The notes below the pieces were generated by a model. That model was given only the letters and a program-made list of their open reading frames with translations, made no database searches and had not been told where the DNA came from. Shown in pieces: positions 18,469 to 26,426 of a stretch of DNA of 35,383 nucleotides. This stretch comes from Bacillota bacterium. Lineage in GTDB: Bacteria; Bacillota; Clostridia; Caldicoprobacterales; Xylanivirgaceae. Numbering within the stretch: the first letter of the stretch is position 1; every line of letters starts with the position of its first letter. The stretch is taken from NCBI GenBank assembly GCA_023621995.1, contig JAMOAB010000063.1, forward strand, positions 1 through 35,383. Direction: 5' to 3'. The position numbers and the translations under genes were made by a program.

Positions 18469-19428
18469 ATGCTTAATAATAATATAAAAGAATTGCTAAA
18501 AAATAGTAAAAAAATCGCATTAGTTGGGCATATAATGCCAGATGGAGATACTACCGGCAGTTGCCTGGCTTTGGCTTATGCTCTAGAGTCTTTGGGGAAG
18601 GATGTGTTTTTATTCTGCCAAGATGATATTCCTGATAATCTTTGTTTTCTAGAAGGTTGTGAAAAGTTCAACAATGAACTTACACCTGATAATAAATATT
18701 TTGATCTAATCTTTGCATTAGATTGTAGTGATCCTGAGCGTTTAGGTATATTTAAAAAACTATTAGAACTCAACGAACAAACTATTAATATAGATCACCA
18801 TGTGAGTAACACGGAGTTCGCCTCCCTAAATTGGGTAGACCCAAATGCAGCTGCCACATGTGAGCTTATATATGAACTCATTGAGAGTTTAAATATTCAC
18901 ATTGATATTAATATAGCAAACGCCTTATATACGGGTATTTCAACCGATACAGGTAATTTTTCTTATAGTAATACAACGTCAAAAACCCATAGTATTGCTG
19001 CACAGCTGTTGACGCTGGGAGTAAAGCCTGAAGAGATATCTAACAATCTCTATCGAAATAATAGTTTAGAAAGAGTAAAATTAATCGCAAGGGTTATAGA
19101 TACTATAGAGTTATATAAGCATGGACAGATATCTACCATTGAAATAACTAAAGATATGCTTACTAAGGTAGGCGCCGATGAAAAAGAAAGTTCTGGTATG
19201 GTAGGATATGCTAAAGATATAAAGGGCGTAGAACTGGCACTGCTGTTTAAAGAACAGGAAGATGGCCAGATAAAGGTCAGTATGCGTTCTAAAAATATAA
19301 TTGACTGCAATAAATTGGCTAATATATTTGGTGGTGGTGGACATGCAAGGGCTGCCGGTTGTACTATAAATTCATCACTCTATGATGCCAAAATAATTGT
19401 GCTTGAGGAAGCAAAGAAACTATTTTGA
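18469..19428 (+). CDS. nrnA: DHH-family nanoRNase / pAp phosphatase NrnA
   Basis: Phosphoesterase that degrades 2-5 nt RNA fragments and, in characterised members, 3'-phosphoadenosine 5'-phosphate. The metal site is intact: His21, Asp25 and Asp27 (HIMPDGD), Asp85, and DHH at residues 109-111. The C-terminal DHHA1 domain ends in the substrate-binding GGGGHARAAG (about 290-299). Length 319 aa matches the B. subtilis enzyme. It begins six bases after rbfA with AAGAGG upstream, so it is in the same operon. This RNA-turnover enzyme is commonly found between rbfA and truB. Confidence 0.93.
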   Translation: MLNNNIKELLKNSKKIALVGHIMPDGDTTGSCLALAYALESLGKDVFLFCQDDIPDNLCFLEGCEKFNNELTPDNKYFDLIFALDCSDPERLGIFKKLLELNEQTINIDHHVSNTEFASLNWVDPNAAATCELIYELIESLNIHIDINIANALYTGISTDTGNFSYSNTTSKTHSIAAQLLTLGVKPEEISNNLYRNNSLERVKLIARVIDTIELYKHGQISTIEITKDMLTKVGADEKESSGMVGYAKDIKGVELALLFKEQEDGQIKVSMRSKNIIDCNKLANIFGGGGHARAAGCTINSSLYDAKIIVLEEAKKLF

Positions 19429-19442
19429 GAGGATGATATTCT

Positions 19443-20363
19443 TTGCATGGCATATTAAACGTGTTAAAACCTCCTGGTATGACGTCAACCAGTGTAGTCA
19501 ACCATATAAAAAAAATTCTAAACTGTAAAAAAGCAGGACATACGGGAACTTTAGATCCTCAAGCTGCTGGAGTCTTGCCAATATGTATTGGCAAAGGGAC
19601 TAAAGTTGCCAACTATATATTGGCTCAAAAAAAGACTTATATTTGTGAAGCTACATTAGGCAAAGAAACAGATACAGGTGATATAGAAGGAACTATCATA
19701 TCTAGATATGATAATTTCTCATTTAACAAGAAAGATATAGAGCAGACTATTTCAGAGTTTAAGGGTAATATAATACAGATACCTCCTACATATTCTGCTA
19801 TTAGGCATAAAGGAAAGAGATTATACGAATGGGCACGAGAAGGAAGACCAGTAGAACCTAAAGCAAGACGAGTTACGATTTATGATATAGAGCTGATGGA
19901 ATTTTACCATCCAGATAAATTTTTAATGAAAATTCAATGCTCAAAAGGAACTTATATTCGTTCATTGTGTAGAGACATTGGCCGAAGTTTAGGTTGTGGT
20001 GCTTATATGTCTTTTTTACTTCGTACACAGACAGGTTCTTTTCATATAAATGACTCATTTACTCTCGATGAAATTCGGACCTACCATGAAAAAAATAATA
20101 TCAATGACATTTTATCTCCAATTGATAGTGCCCTTACCCATTTAGACTATGTAATTGTAGATGACACACAGTTTCACAAATTGATAAACGGTAATTCAAT
20201 ACATATAGATTATATTCAGAACGTACCAACATCTATACTAGCAAAAAATACCGATACAGATAACTATATAAGAGTATATTGCAGGAGACAATTAATTGGA
20301 ATTGGAGTTCTGCAAGGAAATGAAAAGAGTAGTTATTTAAGAATAAAAAGATTATTAATATGA
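19443..20363 (+). CDS. truB: tRNA pseudouridine(55) synthase
   Basis: Makes pseudouridine 55 in the T-loop of tRNAs. HGILNVLKPPGMTSTSVVN opens the catalytic domain, and GHTGTLDPQAAGVLPICIGK carries the catalytic Asp38. TYIRSLCRDIGRSLGCGAYM is the third conserved motif, and a PUA-like segment closes the protein. TTG is the start: no in-frame ATG or GTG lies near, GAGAGGAT (19427-19434) is eight bases upstream, and the family N-terminus begins here. The nearby ATG at 19447 is out of frame. Length 306 aa is normal. It follows nrnA by 14 bases. Confidence 0.95.
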   Translation: MHGILNVLKPPGMTSTSVVNHIKKILNCKKAGHTGTLDPQAAGVLPICIGKGTKVANYILAQKKTYICEATLGKETDTGDIEGTIISRYDNFSFNKKDIEQTISEFKGNIIQIPPTYSAIRHKGKRLYEWAREGRPVEPKARRVTIYDIELMEFYHPDKFLMKIQCSKGTYIRSLCRDIGRSLGCGAYMSFLLRTQTGSFHINDSFTLDEIRTYHEKNNINDILSPIDSALTHLDYVIVDDTQFHKLINGNSIHIDYIQNVPTSILAKNTDTDNYIRVYCRRQLIGIGVLQGNEKSSYLRIKRLLI

Positions 20364-20374
20364 GGTTATAAGCT

Positions 20375-21325
20375 ATGAAGATAATTTTTAATACAGATTG
20401 GTATCATACTATTGATAATAAAATAGCTATTGCCTTAGGTTCTTTTGATGGAATCCATAAAGGTCACAAAAAACTCATTGAAACCTTAAACGATATAAAA
20501 GAACAAAATAATTGTGATACAATGATATACACCTTTAAGGAACATCCTATGACCATTACCTCGCCCAATGCTGCTCCCCTTCGCATAACAGATAATCAAC
20601 AAAAAATAAATATTTTGAGACAACTAAATATAGATTATCTAGTTTTTAATGAGTTTACCACTGATTTTTCTAAAGTTTCTCCTGAAGACTTTGTTGATAG
20701 ATACCTTCTTGACAAATATAATATCGATACTGTGGTAGTGGGCTACAATTTTAAGTTTGGTATAGAAGGGAAAGGAGATGTAGAAACCCTAATTCAATTT
20801 GGCAGGGAAAAAAACTTTGATGTAAGAGTAATACCACCTGTAAAATTAAACGGTGAAATAATAAGTAGTAGTAAAATTCGAATTCTGATTGAACAGGGAA
20901 ATATAAGAAAGGCAGCAAATTTTTTAGGCTATCCATATAGTTTAAAAGGTAAGGTCATAAGAGGGGATTCTAGAGGACGCCGTCTAGGATTTCCAACTGC
21001 TAACCTTAAATATGATAAGATGAAAGTAATTCCTAAAAAAGGAGTATATTTGACTTTAACTCTCGTAGATGATATTTTTATATGGGGTTTAACCAATGTA
21101 GGCAATAACCCTACTTTCGCCAAAAAGGATATGCGAGTAGAAACCCACCTTTTAGGATACTCAGGGAATCTATACGGTAAAGAAATCGAACTATATTTTT
21201 TTGATAGGATAAGAGATGAAATAAAATTTGATAATGCAGAACATTTAATTATTCAAATGAATAAAGATGTAAATACTGCAAAAAACTACATTTACAAAAT
21301 AATTCAAATGTGTTACAATACATAA
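20375..21325 (+). CDS. ribF: Bifunctional riboflavin kinase / FAD synthetase
   Basis: Phosphorylates riboflavin to FMN and adenylates FMN to FAD. The N-terminal nucleotidyltransferase domain carries GSFDGIHKGH (residues 22-31) and SSSKIR. The C-terminal flavokinase domain carries GDSRGRRLGFPTANL, GVY, GNNPTF and the VETHLLGY segment. Length 316 aa is normal. It lies 11 bases after truB. Its 3' end contains the rpsO promoter. The truB-ribF-rpsO order is standard in bacteria. Confidence 0.96.
   Translation: MKIIFNTDWYHTIDNKIAIALGSFDGIHKGHKKLIETLNDIKEQNNCDTMIYTFKEHPMTITSPNAAPLRITDNQQKINILRQLNIDYLVFNEFTTDFSKVSPEDFVDRYLLDKYNIDTVVVGYNFKFGIEGKGDVETLIQFGREKNFDVRVIPPVKLNGEIISSSKIRILIEQGNIRKAANFLGYPYSLKGKVIRGDSRGRRLGFPTANLKYDKMKVIPKKGVYLTLTLVDDIFIWGLTNVGNNPTFAKKDMRVETHLLGYSGNLYGKEIELYFFDRIRDEIKFDNAEHLIIQMNKDVNTAKNYIYKIIQMCYNT
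21291..21319 (+). promoter_or_regulatory. Sigma-A promoter of rpsO inside the ribF 3' end
   Basis: TTTACA (21291-21296), a 17-base spacer and TACAAT (21314-21319), with TG one base before the -10. It lies across the last codons of ribF. Transcription would start near 21326, giving a leader of about 90 bases that contains the hairpin at 21338-21389. Confidence 0.72.
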
Positions 21326-21337
21326 AGTGGTTATATA

Positions 21338-21397
21338 CCAACCGTTTCCTTAGTTTAACGTAACTCCGGCGTTATACTCGGGAAATTGGCGTTTTTT
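21338..21397 (+). promoter_or_regulatory. rpsO leader hairpin followed by six T residues
   Basis: CCAA (21338-21341) and TTTCC (21345-21349) pair with TTGG (21386-21389) and GGAAA (21381-21385). Inside, TAACG (21356-21360) pairs with CGTTA (21370-21374). CG and a run of six T residues (21392-21397) follow at once. This looks like an S15 mRNA leader with a terminator built in. S15 autoregulation through its own leader is established in several bacteria, with unlike RNA folds; the terminator reading is inference. Confidence 0.5.
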
Positions 21398-21417
21398 ACA
21401 ATAGGGAGGTGAATGTA

Positions 21418-21681
21418 GTGGATAAAGCTAGAAAAACAGAAATAATTGAAGAATTCAAAAGACACGATAATGATACTGGATCACCAGAAGTTCAAATTGC
21501 TCTCCTAACTGAAAGAATAAATCATCTAAATGAACATTTGAAAGTTCACAAAAAAGATCACCATTCGCGCAGAGGGCTACTTATGATGGTGGGCAGACGA
21601 AGGGCCTTATTGAACTATTTAGAAGATAATGATATTGAAAGATATAGGGCTGTAATTAAAAAGCTTAATCTAAGAAAATAA
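21418..21681 (+). CDS. rpsO: 30S ribosomal protein S15
   Basis: Primary 16S rRNA-binding protein of the platform, needed for S6/S18 entry and for bridge B4. [20 protein letters not shown] and the [19 protein letters not shown] block are diagnostic. An open frame reaches GTG at 21409, but that codon is part of the ribosome binding site AGGGAGGTGA (21403-21412). The GTG at 21418 fits the spacing and gives 87 aa, close to the usual 89. An out-of-frame ATG directly followed by TAG lies between site and start. A terminator begins at the stop codon. Confidence 0.96.
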   Translation: MDKARKTEIIEEFKRHDNDTGSPEVQIALLTERINHLNEHLKVHKKDHHSRRGLLMMVGRRRALLNYLEDNDIERYRAVIKKLNLRK

Positions 21682-21714
21682 GAATTGGAGTGGGAATACC
21701 CGCTCCATTCTTTT
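21681..21714 (+). terminator. Intrinsic terminator after rpsO
   Basis: AGAAT (21681-21685), GGAG and TGGG pair with CCCGCTCC and ATTCT, with one bulged T and one G-U pair, around an AATA loop. TTTT follows. It begins on the last base of the rpsO stop codon and separates rpsO from pnp. Confidence 0.78.
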
Positions 21715-21735
21715 AACAGCCGGTTCTAACAAAGA

Positions 21736-21762
21736 TTGATTTTGTAATCGGTTGGATATAAT
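21736..21762 (+). promoter_or_regulatory. Possible pnp promoter
   Basis: TTGATT (21736-21741) and a perfect TATAAT (21757-21762) are separated by only 15 bases. An alternative register uses TAATAT at 21759-21764 with 17 bases. Placement between the rpsO terminator and pnp supports it, but the spacing is not ideal. Confidence 0.42.
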
Positions 21763-21784
21763 ATAGCAAAAAGGAGGTTATGCT

Positions 21785-23962
21785 ATGGAACATAAAATAT
21801 ATACTACAGATGTTATAGGTGAAACTATAAAGGTTGAGGTTGGCAAACTAGCAGGGTTAGCAAACGGAGCATGTACAGTTCAATGCGGTGATACTGTTGT
21901 ATTTGTATCTGCAACTGCATCAGATGAACCCAGAGAAGGTATCGACTTTTTTCCACTAAGTGTGGATTTTGAAGAAAAATTATATGCTGTTGGGAGAATT
22001 CCCGGTGGCTTCATTAAACGAGAGGGAAAACCTACTGAAAAAGCTATACTTACTTCTAGGTTGATTGACAGACCTATAAGACCTCTATTTCCAGAGGGAT
22101 ATAGAAATGATGTGCAAATTGTTGCAGTTGCCCTGTCTGTTGATCCCGACTATCCACCTGATGTATTTGCCATGCTTGGCTCATCTATTGCACTTAGTAT
22201 TTCTGATATTCCATTTTCAGGTCCTACTGGATCTGTATCAGTTGGTATGGTTGATGGTAAGTTTATAGTAAATCCAAATAGTGAAGAGCGTGAAACAAGT
22301 AAGCTCCATCTAGTTGTAGCAGGAACAAAAGATGCAGTCATGATGGTCGAAGCAAGTGCAAACGAACTTACTGAAAATGAAATGCTTGATGCTATAATAT
22401 TCGCCCATGATTATATTAAAAAATTAGTCGAATTTCAAGAAAAGATAGTATCAGAAGTAGGCAAAGAAAAGATGGACTATATACCTTTCCTTCCCTCTCC
22501 TGAATTAGAAAGTGAAGTTAGGAATTATGCCACTGATATGATTAAAGAAGTTTTTGAAGAATTTGACAGGCAAATAAGACAAGAGAAGTTGAAGAAAGTC
22601 AAACTTGATATACTAGAGCATTTTGCTGAAGTATTTCCAGAACAAGAAGCAGAGATAGATGAAGTCATAGAAAAAATCTCCAAAGAAATAGTGCGCAATA
22701 AGATTATTAACGAAGGTATAAGACCAGATGGACGAGGATTTACTGATATTCGTAAGATAACCAGTGAAGTAGGGCTTCTACCCAGAACTCATGGATCAGG
22801 TCTCTTTACACGGGGACAGACCCAAGTCCTTACTACTTGTACTCTAGGTGCTCTAGGTGATGTTCAAATTTTAGACGGCCTTTGGGAAGATGAGTTTAAA
22901 AGATATATACATCACTATAATTTTCCCCCGTTTTCAGTAGGAGAAGCACGTCCCATGCGTGGTCCTGGAAGGAGAGAGATTGGACATGGTGCCTTGGCTG
23001 AAAGGGCATTAGATCCTGTGATTCCAAATGAAAAAGAATTTCCATATACTATACGATTAGTATCAGAGGTAATGAGTTCAAATGGCTCCACATCTCAAGC
23101 AAGTGTATGTGGAAGTACTTTAGCACTTATGGATGCAGGCGTTCCCATAAAAGCACCTGTTGCTGGTGTTGCCATGGGGCTTATAAAAGATAAAGAGTCT
23201 AATAAAATTGCAATTCTAACCGATATACAAGGATTAGAGGATTTCTATGGTGATATGGATTTTAAAGTGGCTGGTACCAAAAAAGGTATAACTGCTATAC
23301 AAATGGATATTAAGATAAAGGGTATAGACAGGCCAATCCTTGAAAGAGCACTGGCACAAGCACGAGATGGTAGATTGTTTATATTGGATAAAATGCTAGA
23401 AACGATACCTAAACCACGTAAAGAATTATCTCCATATGCCCCTAAGATTATACAAACCCATATAGACCCTGATAAAATTAGAGATGTAATAGGGCCTGGA
23501 GGAAAGATGATAAATAACATCATTGCAGAAACTGGTGTTAAAATTGATATTGAAGACGATGGAAGGGTATTTATAGCTTCAGAAAATTTAAAGGCTGCGC
23601 AAAAAGCACTGAAAATAATACATGATATCACAAAAGAAGTTGAAGTTGGGGAAGTCTACAAAGGGACAGTAGCAAGGATAGCAAACTTTGGTGCTTTTGT
23701 TGAAATACTACCTGGACGAGAAGGTTTAGTTCATATATCTCAGTTGGCAAGGGAAAGAGTAAATAAAGTAGAAGATGTTGTGCATATTGGAGACGAAATA
23801 GACGTAAAGGTAACTGAAATTGATGATCAAGGAAGAATAAACCTGTCAAGAAAGGTACTATTACCTCCATCAAAAGATGAAAAAAACATGAATCAAAATA
23901 ACCCACATAAGAGATCTAATAATAGATTGAATAGAAGAAATTTTAATCGGGACAAGCACTAA
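21785..23962 (+). CDS. pnp: Polyribonucleotide nucleotidyltransferase (PNPase)
   Basis: Phosphorolytic 3'-5' exoribonuclease and, in reverse, RNA tailing enzyme. It has two RNase PH domains. The second holds [15 protein letters not shown], the [20 protein letters not shown] segment and the active-site region through [17 protein letters not shown] helical linker, a KH domain (about 553-615, with [17 protein letters not shown]) and an S1 domain (about 620-690, with [20 protein letters not shown]) follow, then a short asparagine- and arginine-rich tail. Length 725 aa is a little longer than B. subtilis. AAGGAGG lies eight bases before the ATG. Paired with rpsO as usual. Confidence 0.97.
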   Translation: MEHKIYTTDVIGETIKVEVGKLAGLANGACTVQCGDTVVFVSATASDEPREGIDFFPLSVDFEEKLYAVGRIPGGFIKREGKPTEKAILTSRLIDRPIRPLFPEGYRNDVQIVAVALSVDPDYPPDVFAMLGSSIALSISDIPFSGPTGSVSVGMVDGKFIVNPNSEERETSKLHLVVAGTKDAVMMVEASANELTENEMLDAIIFAHDYIKKLVEFQEKIVSEVGKEKMDYIPFLPSPELESEVRNYATDMIKEVFEEFDRQIRQEKLKKVKLDILEHFAEVFPEQEAEIDEVIEKISKEIVRNKIINEGIRPDGRGFTDIRKITSEVGLLPRTHGSGLFTRGQTQVLTTCTLGALGDVQILDGLWEDEFKRYIHHYNFPPFSVGEARPMRGPGRREIGHGALAERALDPVIPNEKEFPYTIRLVSEVMSSNGSTSQASVCGSTLALMDAGVPIKAPVAGVAMGLIKDKESNKIAILTDIQGLEDFYGDMDFKVAGTKKGITAIQMDIKIKGIDRPILERALAQARDGRLFILDKMLETIPKPRKELSPYAPKIIQTHIDPDKIRDVIGPGGKMINNIIAETGVKIDIEDDGRVFIASENLKAAQKALKIIHDITKEVEVGEVYKGTVARIANFGAFVEILPGREGLVHISQLARERVNKVEDVVHIGDEIDVKVTEIDDQGRINLSRKVLLPPSKDEKNMNQNNPHKRSNNRLNRRNFNRDKH

Positions 23963-23964
23963 AC

Positions 23965-24003
23965 AAGAAACATAAACTTTAGTTTATGTTTCTTTTAATT
24001 TTT
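23965..24003 (+). terminator. Strong intrinsic terminator after pnp
   Basis: AAGAAACATAAACT (23965-23978) pairs perfectly with AGTTTATGTTTCTT (23981-23994), followed by TTAATTTTT. It begins two bases after the pnp stop. The A-rich left arm could also work toward the opposite strand, but no gene converges here. Confidence 0.88.
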
Positions 24004-24079
24004 ATACATAACCTTCTATTTGTTGAATATTTATTAAAAGAGAGTAATTTAAGTGCAGTAAAGGGTAGGAGGTTAATAC

Positions 24080-24793
24080 ATGAAAATAATGTATATCCCT
24101 TTCAATAAGAATATATTGGTAATCACCTGCTTTACCATATTAGTATTCTTTTTTTTGTTTTTGCCAAGCAATAAAAATATATTACACACCATCAATGTTA
24201 CTGCTGAAAAACCTATATATAAGGGCAATGAAAATATAAATAAGGTTGCTTTTGAATGTAATGTTGTATGGGGATCAGAATATATACCAAGTATGCTAAA
24301 CATATTTAAAGAACACGATATAAAGATCACTTTTTTTATAGGTGGTGAATGGGCTCGAGATAATCCTGAGCTTTTAAAACTAATAGTGGAAGGAGGACAT
24401 GAAATAGGGAACCATGGCTTTGCTCATAAACACCATAGCCGGTTAAATTTTGAAGAAAATATAAAGGAAATAAAGGACACTGAAGATACTATAAAGGATA
24501 TAACCGGTATTACCACTTGCTTATTTGCCCCACCCTATGGTGAATTTGATAATACAACACTACGTGCAGCGTCCTCCTTAGGATATAAAACTATTATGTG
24601 GAGCATAGATACCATAGACTGGAGAGGTGATGGTGTAGAGGCAATCATAAATAGAGTATTAAAAAATCCTCACAATGGAGCTTTTATTCTAATGCATCCT
24701 ACTGATCATACAATAACTGCCCTTCCTACCATAATAAAAGAATTAAAGCAAATGGGTTATGAGATAGGTACAATTTCAGAACTTATACACTAA
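24080..24793 (+). CDS. YlxY-type NodB-fold polysaccharide deacetylase homologue
   Basis: A 237-aa membrane-anchored or secreted protein: an uncleaved signal or anchor helix at residues 11-30, then a NodB domain. Positionally it matches B. subtilis ylxY, next to pnp and the spoVF genes. Motif 1 is degenerate: the canonical TFDDG is AFECN (residues 57-61), so the catalytic Asp and first metal Asp are replaced by Glu and Cys. Motif 2 keeps both histidines (His112, His116), motif 3 is APPYG with the usual Arg lost, motif 4 DTIDW is intact (177-181), and motif 5 has His206. It may bind peptidoglycan without normal deacetylation. GTAGGAGG precedes the ATG. A sporulation role follows from family and context, not from sequence alone. 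Confidence 0.8.
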   Translation: MKIMYIPFNKNILVITCFTILVFFFLFLPSNKNILHTINVTAEKPIYKGNENINKVAFECNVVWGSEYIPSMLNIFKEHDIKITFFIGGEWARDNPELLKLIVEGGHEIGNHGFAHKHHSRLNFEENIKEIKDTEDTIKDITGITTCLFAPPYGEFDNTTLRAASSLGYKTIMWSIDTIDWRGDGVEAIINRVLKNPHNGAFILMHPTDHTITALPTIIKELKQMGYEIGTISELIH

Positions 24794-24815
24794 AAAGGCG
24801 TTGAAGCCTTTTTTT
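24792..24815 (+). terminator. Intrinsic terminator after the YlxY-type gene
   Basis: AAAAAGGC (24792-24799) pairs with GCCTTTTT around GTTGAA, running into seven T residues. It starts at the stop codon. It isolates dpaA and dpaB from the upstream gene, so they should have their own promoter. Confidence 0.8.
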
Positions 24816-24825
24816 GTTGTTGTTT

Positions 24826-24857
24826 TTGCACTTTAATTATAGTATTGTCATATTATG
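24826..24857 (+). promoter_or_regulatory. Possible dpaA promoter (sigma-K-like or sigma-A-like)
   Basis: CATATTATG at 24849-24857 resembles the sigma-K -10 pattern CATAnnnTA with one mismatch, and GCAC (24828-24831) lies 17 bases upstream. The same bases can be read as sigma-A TTGCAC (24826-24831) and TATTAT with a 19-base gap. The mother-cell sigma-K reading suits dipicolinate synthesis, but the match is weak. Confidence 0.28.
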
Positions 24858-24900
24858 TTATAGAGCACAAGTTAATATGTAAACAAGGGGAGGGAGCTTC

Positions 24901-25764
24901 ATGGATCGCAATATCTACTCCATATTGGGTGGAGATAATAGACAGGTTGAATGTGCTAATATATTAGCTGGCGAAGGTAATGTTGTCATGGTATATGGCA
25001 TTAATGGAAATTTTAATAGCAATATCAAAAGATTCAATATATTAAACCAACATTTCTTTGAGTGTGATGTTCTCATTCTTCCTATACCCTATAAAAACAG
25101 GGAGGGATATATAAATCACGTAAAAGGAATTAAAGATCTTGCGTTGAAAGATTTTATAGATCTTATATATCCCACTACTCATGTAGTATTAGGAAAAGCT
25201 GATGTTGAAATTAAAAAGAGCTCTGAAATATATGGATTTAAATATTTCGATCTATTAGAAGATGAAGCTTTTGCGATACTAAATTCCATCCCATCTGCTG
25301 AAGGTGCTATACAAAGGGCAATGGAAAAAACAAATATAACTATACATGGTGCTAAAGTTTTGGTTCTAGGTTATGGTAGATTGGGTAAAACTTTAGCAAG
25401 AATGCTCAAAGGAATAGGTGCAGATGTAACTGTCGAAGCAAGAAAAAGCTATGATCTGGCATGGATTATGGAAAATGGTTACAAAGGAGTTACTATAGAA
25501 GAGTTAGATGATATATTATATGACCAAGATATTATTTTTAATACCATACCTGCATTGATTCTAGATAAAAAGAAAATTTCTAAGATGAAAAAGGACACCT
25601 TAATTATAGATCTAGCTTCATATCCAGGCGGAGTAGATTTTGAAGCAGCTGAAGAATTTGGAATACAAGCAAGTCTTGAACTTAGTCTTCCTGGTATTGT
25701 AGCACCAAAAACAGCAGCGAATATAATATGTATGCGTATAAAAGATTTGATAAAAACTTATTGA
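24901..25764 (+). CDS. dpaA: Dipicolinate synthase subunit A
   Basis: NAD(P)-binding subunit of dipicolinate synthase (SpoVFA), which with DpaB makes the calcium-chelated dipicolinic acid of the spore core from a lysine-pathway intermediate. The N-terminal domain begins SILGGDNRQVECANIL. GYGRLGKTLARMLK at residues 157-170 is the dinucleotide loop of the C-terminal Rossmann domain, and IDLASYPGGVDFEAA and LPGIVAPKTAA are family blocks. Length 287 aa is near the usual 297. AAGGGGAGGGAG lies just before the ATG. Expected in the mother cell during sporulation; presence argues that the host is a spore former. Confidence 0.93.
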   Translation: MDRNIYSILGGDNRQVECANILAGEGNVVMVYGINGNFNSNIKRFNILNQHFFECDVLILPIPYKNREGYINHVKGIKDLALKDFIDLIYPTTHVVLGKADVEIKKSSEIYGFKYFDLLEDEAFAILNSIPSAEGAIQRAMEKTNITIHGAKVLVLGYGRLGKTLARMLKGIGADVTVEARKSYDLAWIMENGYKGVTIEELDDILYDQDIIFNTIPALILDKKKISKMKKDTLIIDLASYPGGVDFEAAEEFGIQASLELSLPGIVAPKTAANIICMRIKDLIKTY

Positions 25765-25790
25765 TTATCATATAATAGGAGGTGTAGCCA

Positions 25791-26378
25791 ATGAAATTGG
25801 AGGGTATTAGGATTGGTTTTTGTGTAACAGGTTCATTCTGTACTTTTCATAAGGTACTACCAGAAATGCAAAAAATTGTGGATGAAGGAGCACAAGTTTA
25901 CCCTATTTTCTCCTATACAGTTGCTAATACCGATACAAGATTTACAACAGCAGCCCAATTCAGAAAGGCTGTAGAAGATATAACGGGCCATGCTATAATT
26001 GACACTATTGTTGATGCTGAACCCATAGGCCCCCAACATCTTTTAGATGTAGTAGTTATTGCACCTTGCACAGGTAATACCTTGGCAAAATTAGCAAATG
26101 GTATAACAGATACACCAGTTTTAATGGCAGCCAAAGCCCATTTAAGGAATCAAAAACCTGTCATAATCGCAATATCTACTAACGATGGTCTTGGCAATAA
26201 TGGAAGGAATTTAGCTGTCCTTATGAACACAAAAAATATATATATAGTACCATATTATCAAGATGGACCCCTTGTCAAGGTAAACTCACTTATGGCAGAT
26301 ATGACAAAAATAACCGATACAATTGTTTTGGCATTAGAAAAAAAACAGATTCATCCTATATTATTGAATATACCTTAG
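25791..26378 (+). CDS. dpaB: Dipicolinate synthase subunit B (flavoprotein fold)
   Basis: SpoVFB subunit of dipicolinate synthase, built on the flavoprotein (UbiX/PanC-like) fold. Visible features are IRIGFCVTGSFCTFHKVLPE at the N-terminus, YPIFSYTVANTDTRF, and VVIAPCTGNTLAKLANGITD with the flavin-site serine/threonine pattern. MAAKAHLRNQKPV and NDGLGNNGRNL follow. Length 195 aa is typical. AGGAGGTG lies five bases before the ATG. The 26-base gap to dpaA and the absolute pairing of both subunits make the assignment firm. Confidence 0.94.
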   Translation: MKLEGIRIGFCVTGSFCTFHKVLPEMQKIVDEGAQVYPIFSYTVANTDTRFTTAAQFRKAVEDITGHAIIDTIVDAEPIGPQHLLDVVVIAPCTGNTLAKLANGITDTPVLMAAKAHLRNQKPVIIAISTNDGLGNNGRNLAVLMNTKNIYIVPYYQDGPLVKVNSLMADMTKITDTIVLALEKKQIHPILLNIP

Positions 26379-26426
26379 GTATAGATTATATTGTGTCTCT
26401 ATTTCCAACGTTGGAGGAATTTAGAT

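Noticed and set aside
23245-23631. 128-aa minus-strand open frame
   Set aside because: Antisense to the conserved RNase PH and KH regions of pnp; no independent coding evidence.
26369-26383. TATACC-TTA-GGTATA hairpin over the dpaB stop codon as a terminator
   Set aside because: The stem is short, A+T-rich and lacks a T run, and dapG follows closely. It is unlikely to stop transcription.
26379-26426. Lysine riboswitch or T-box before dapG
   Set aside because: Only 48 bases separate dpaB from dapG, too short for either element, and no terminator fold is present.
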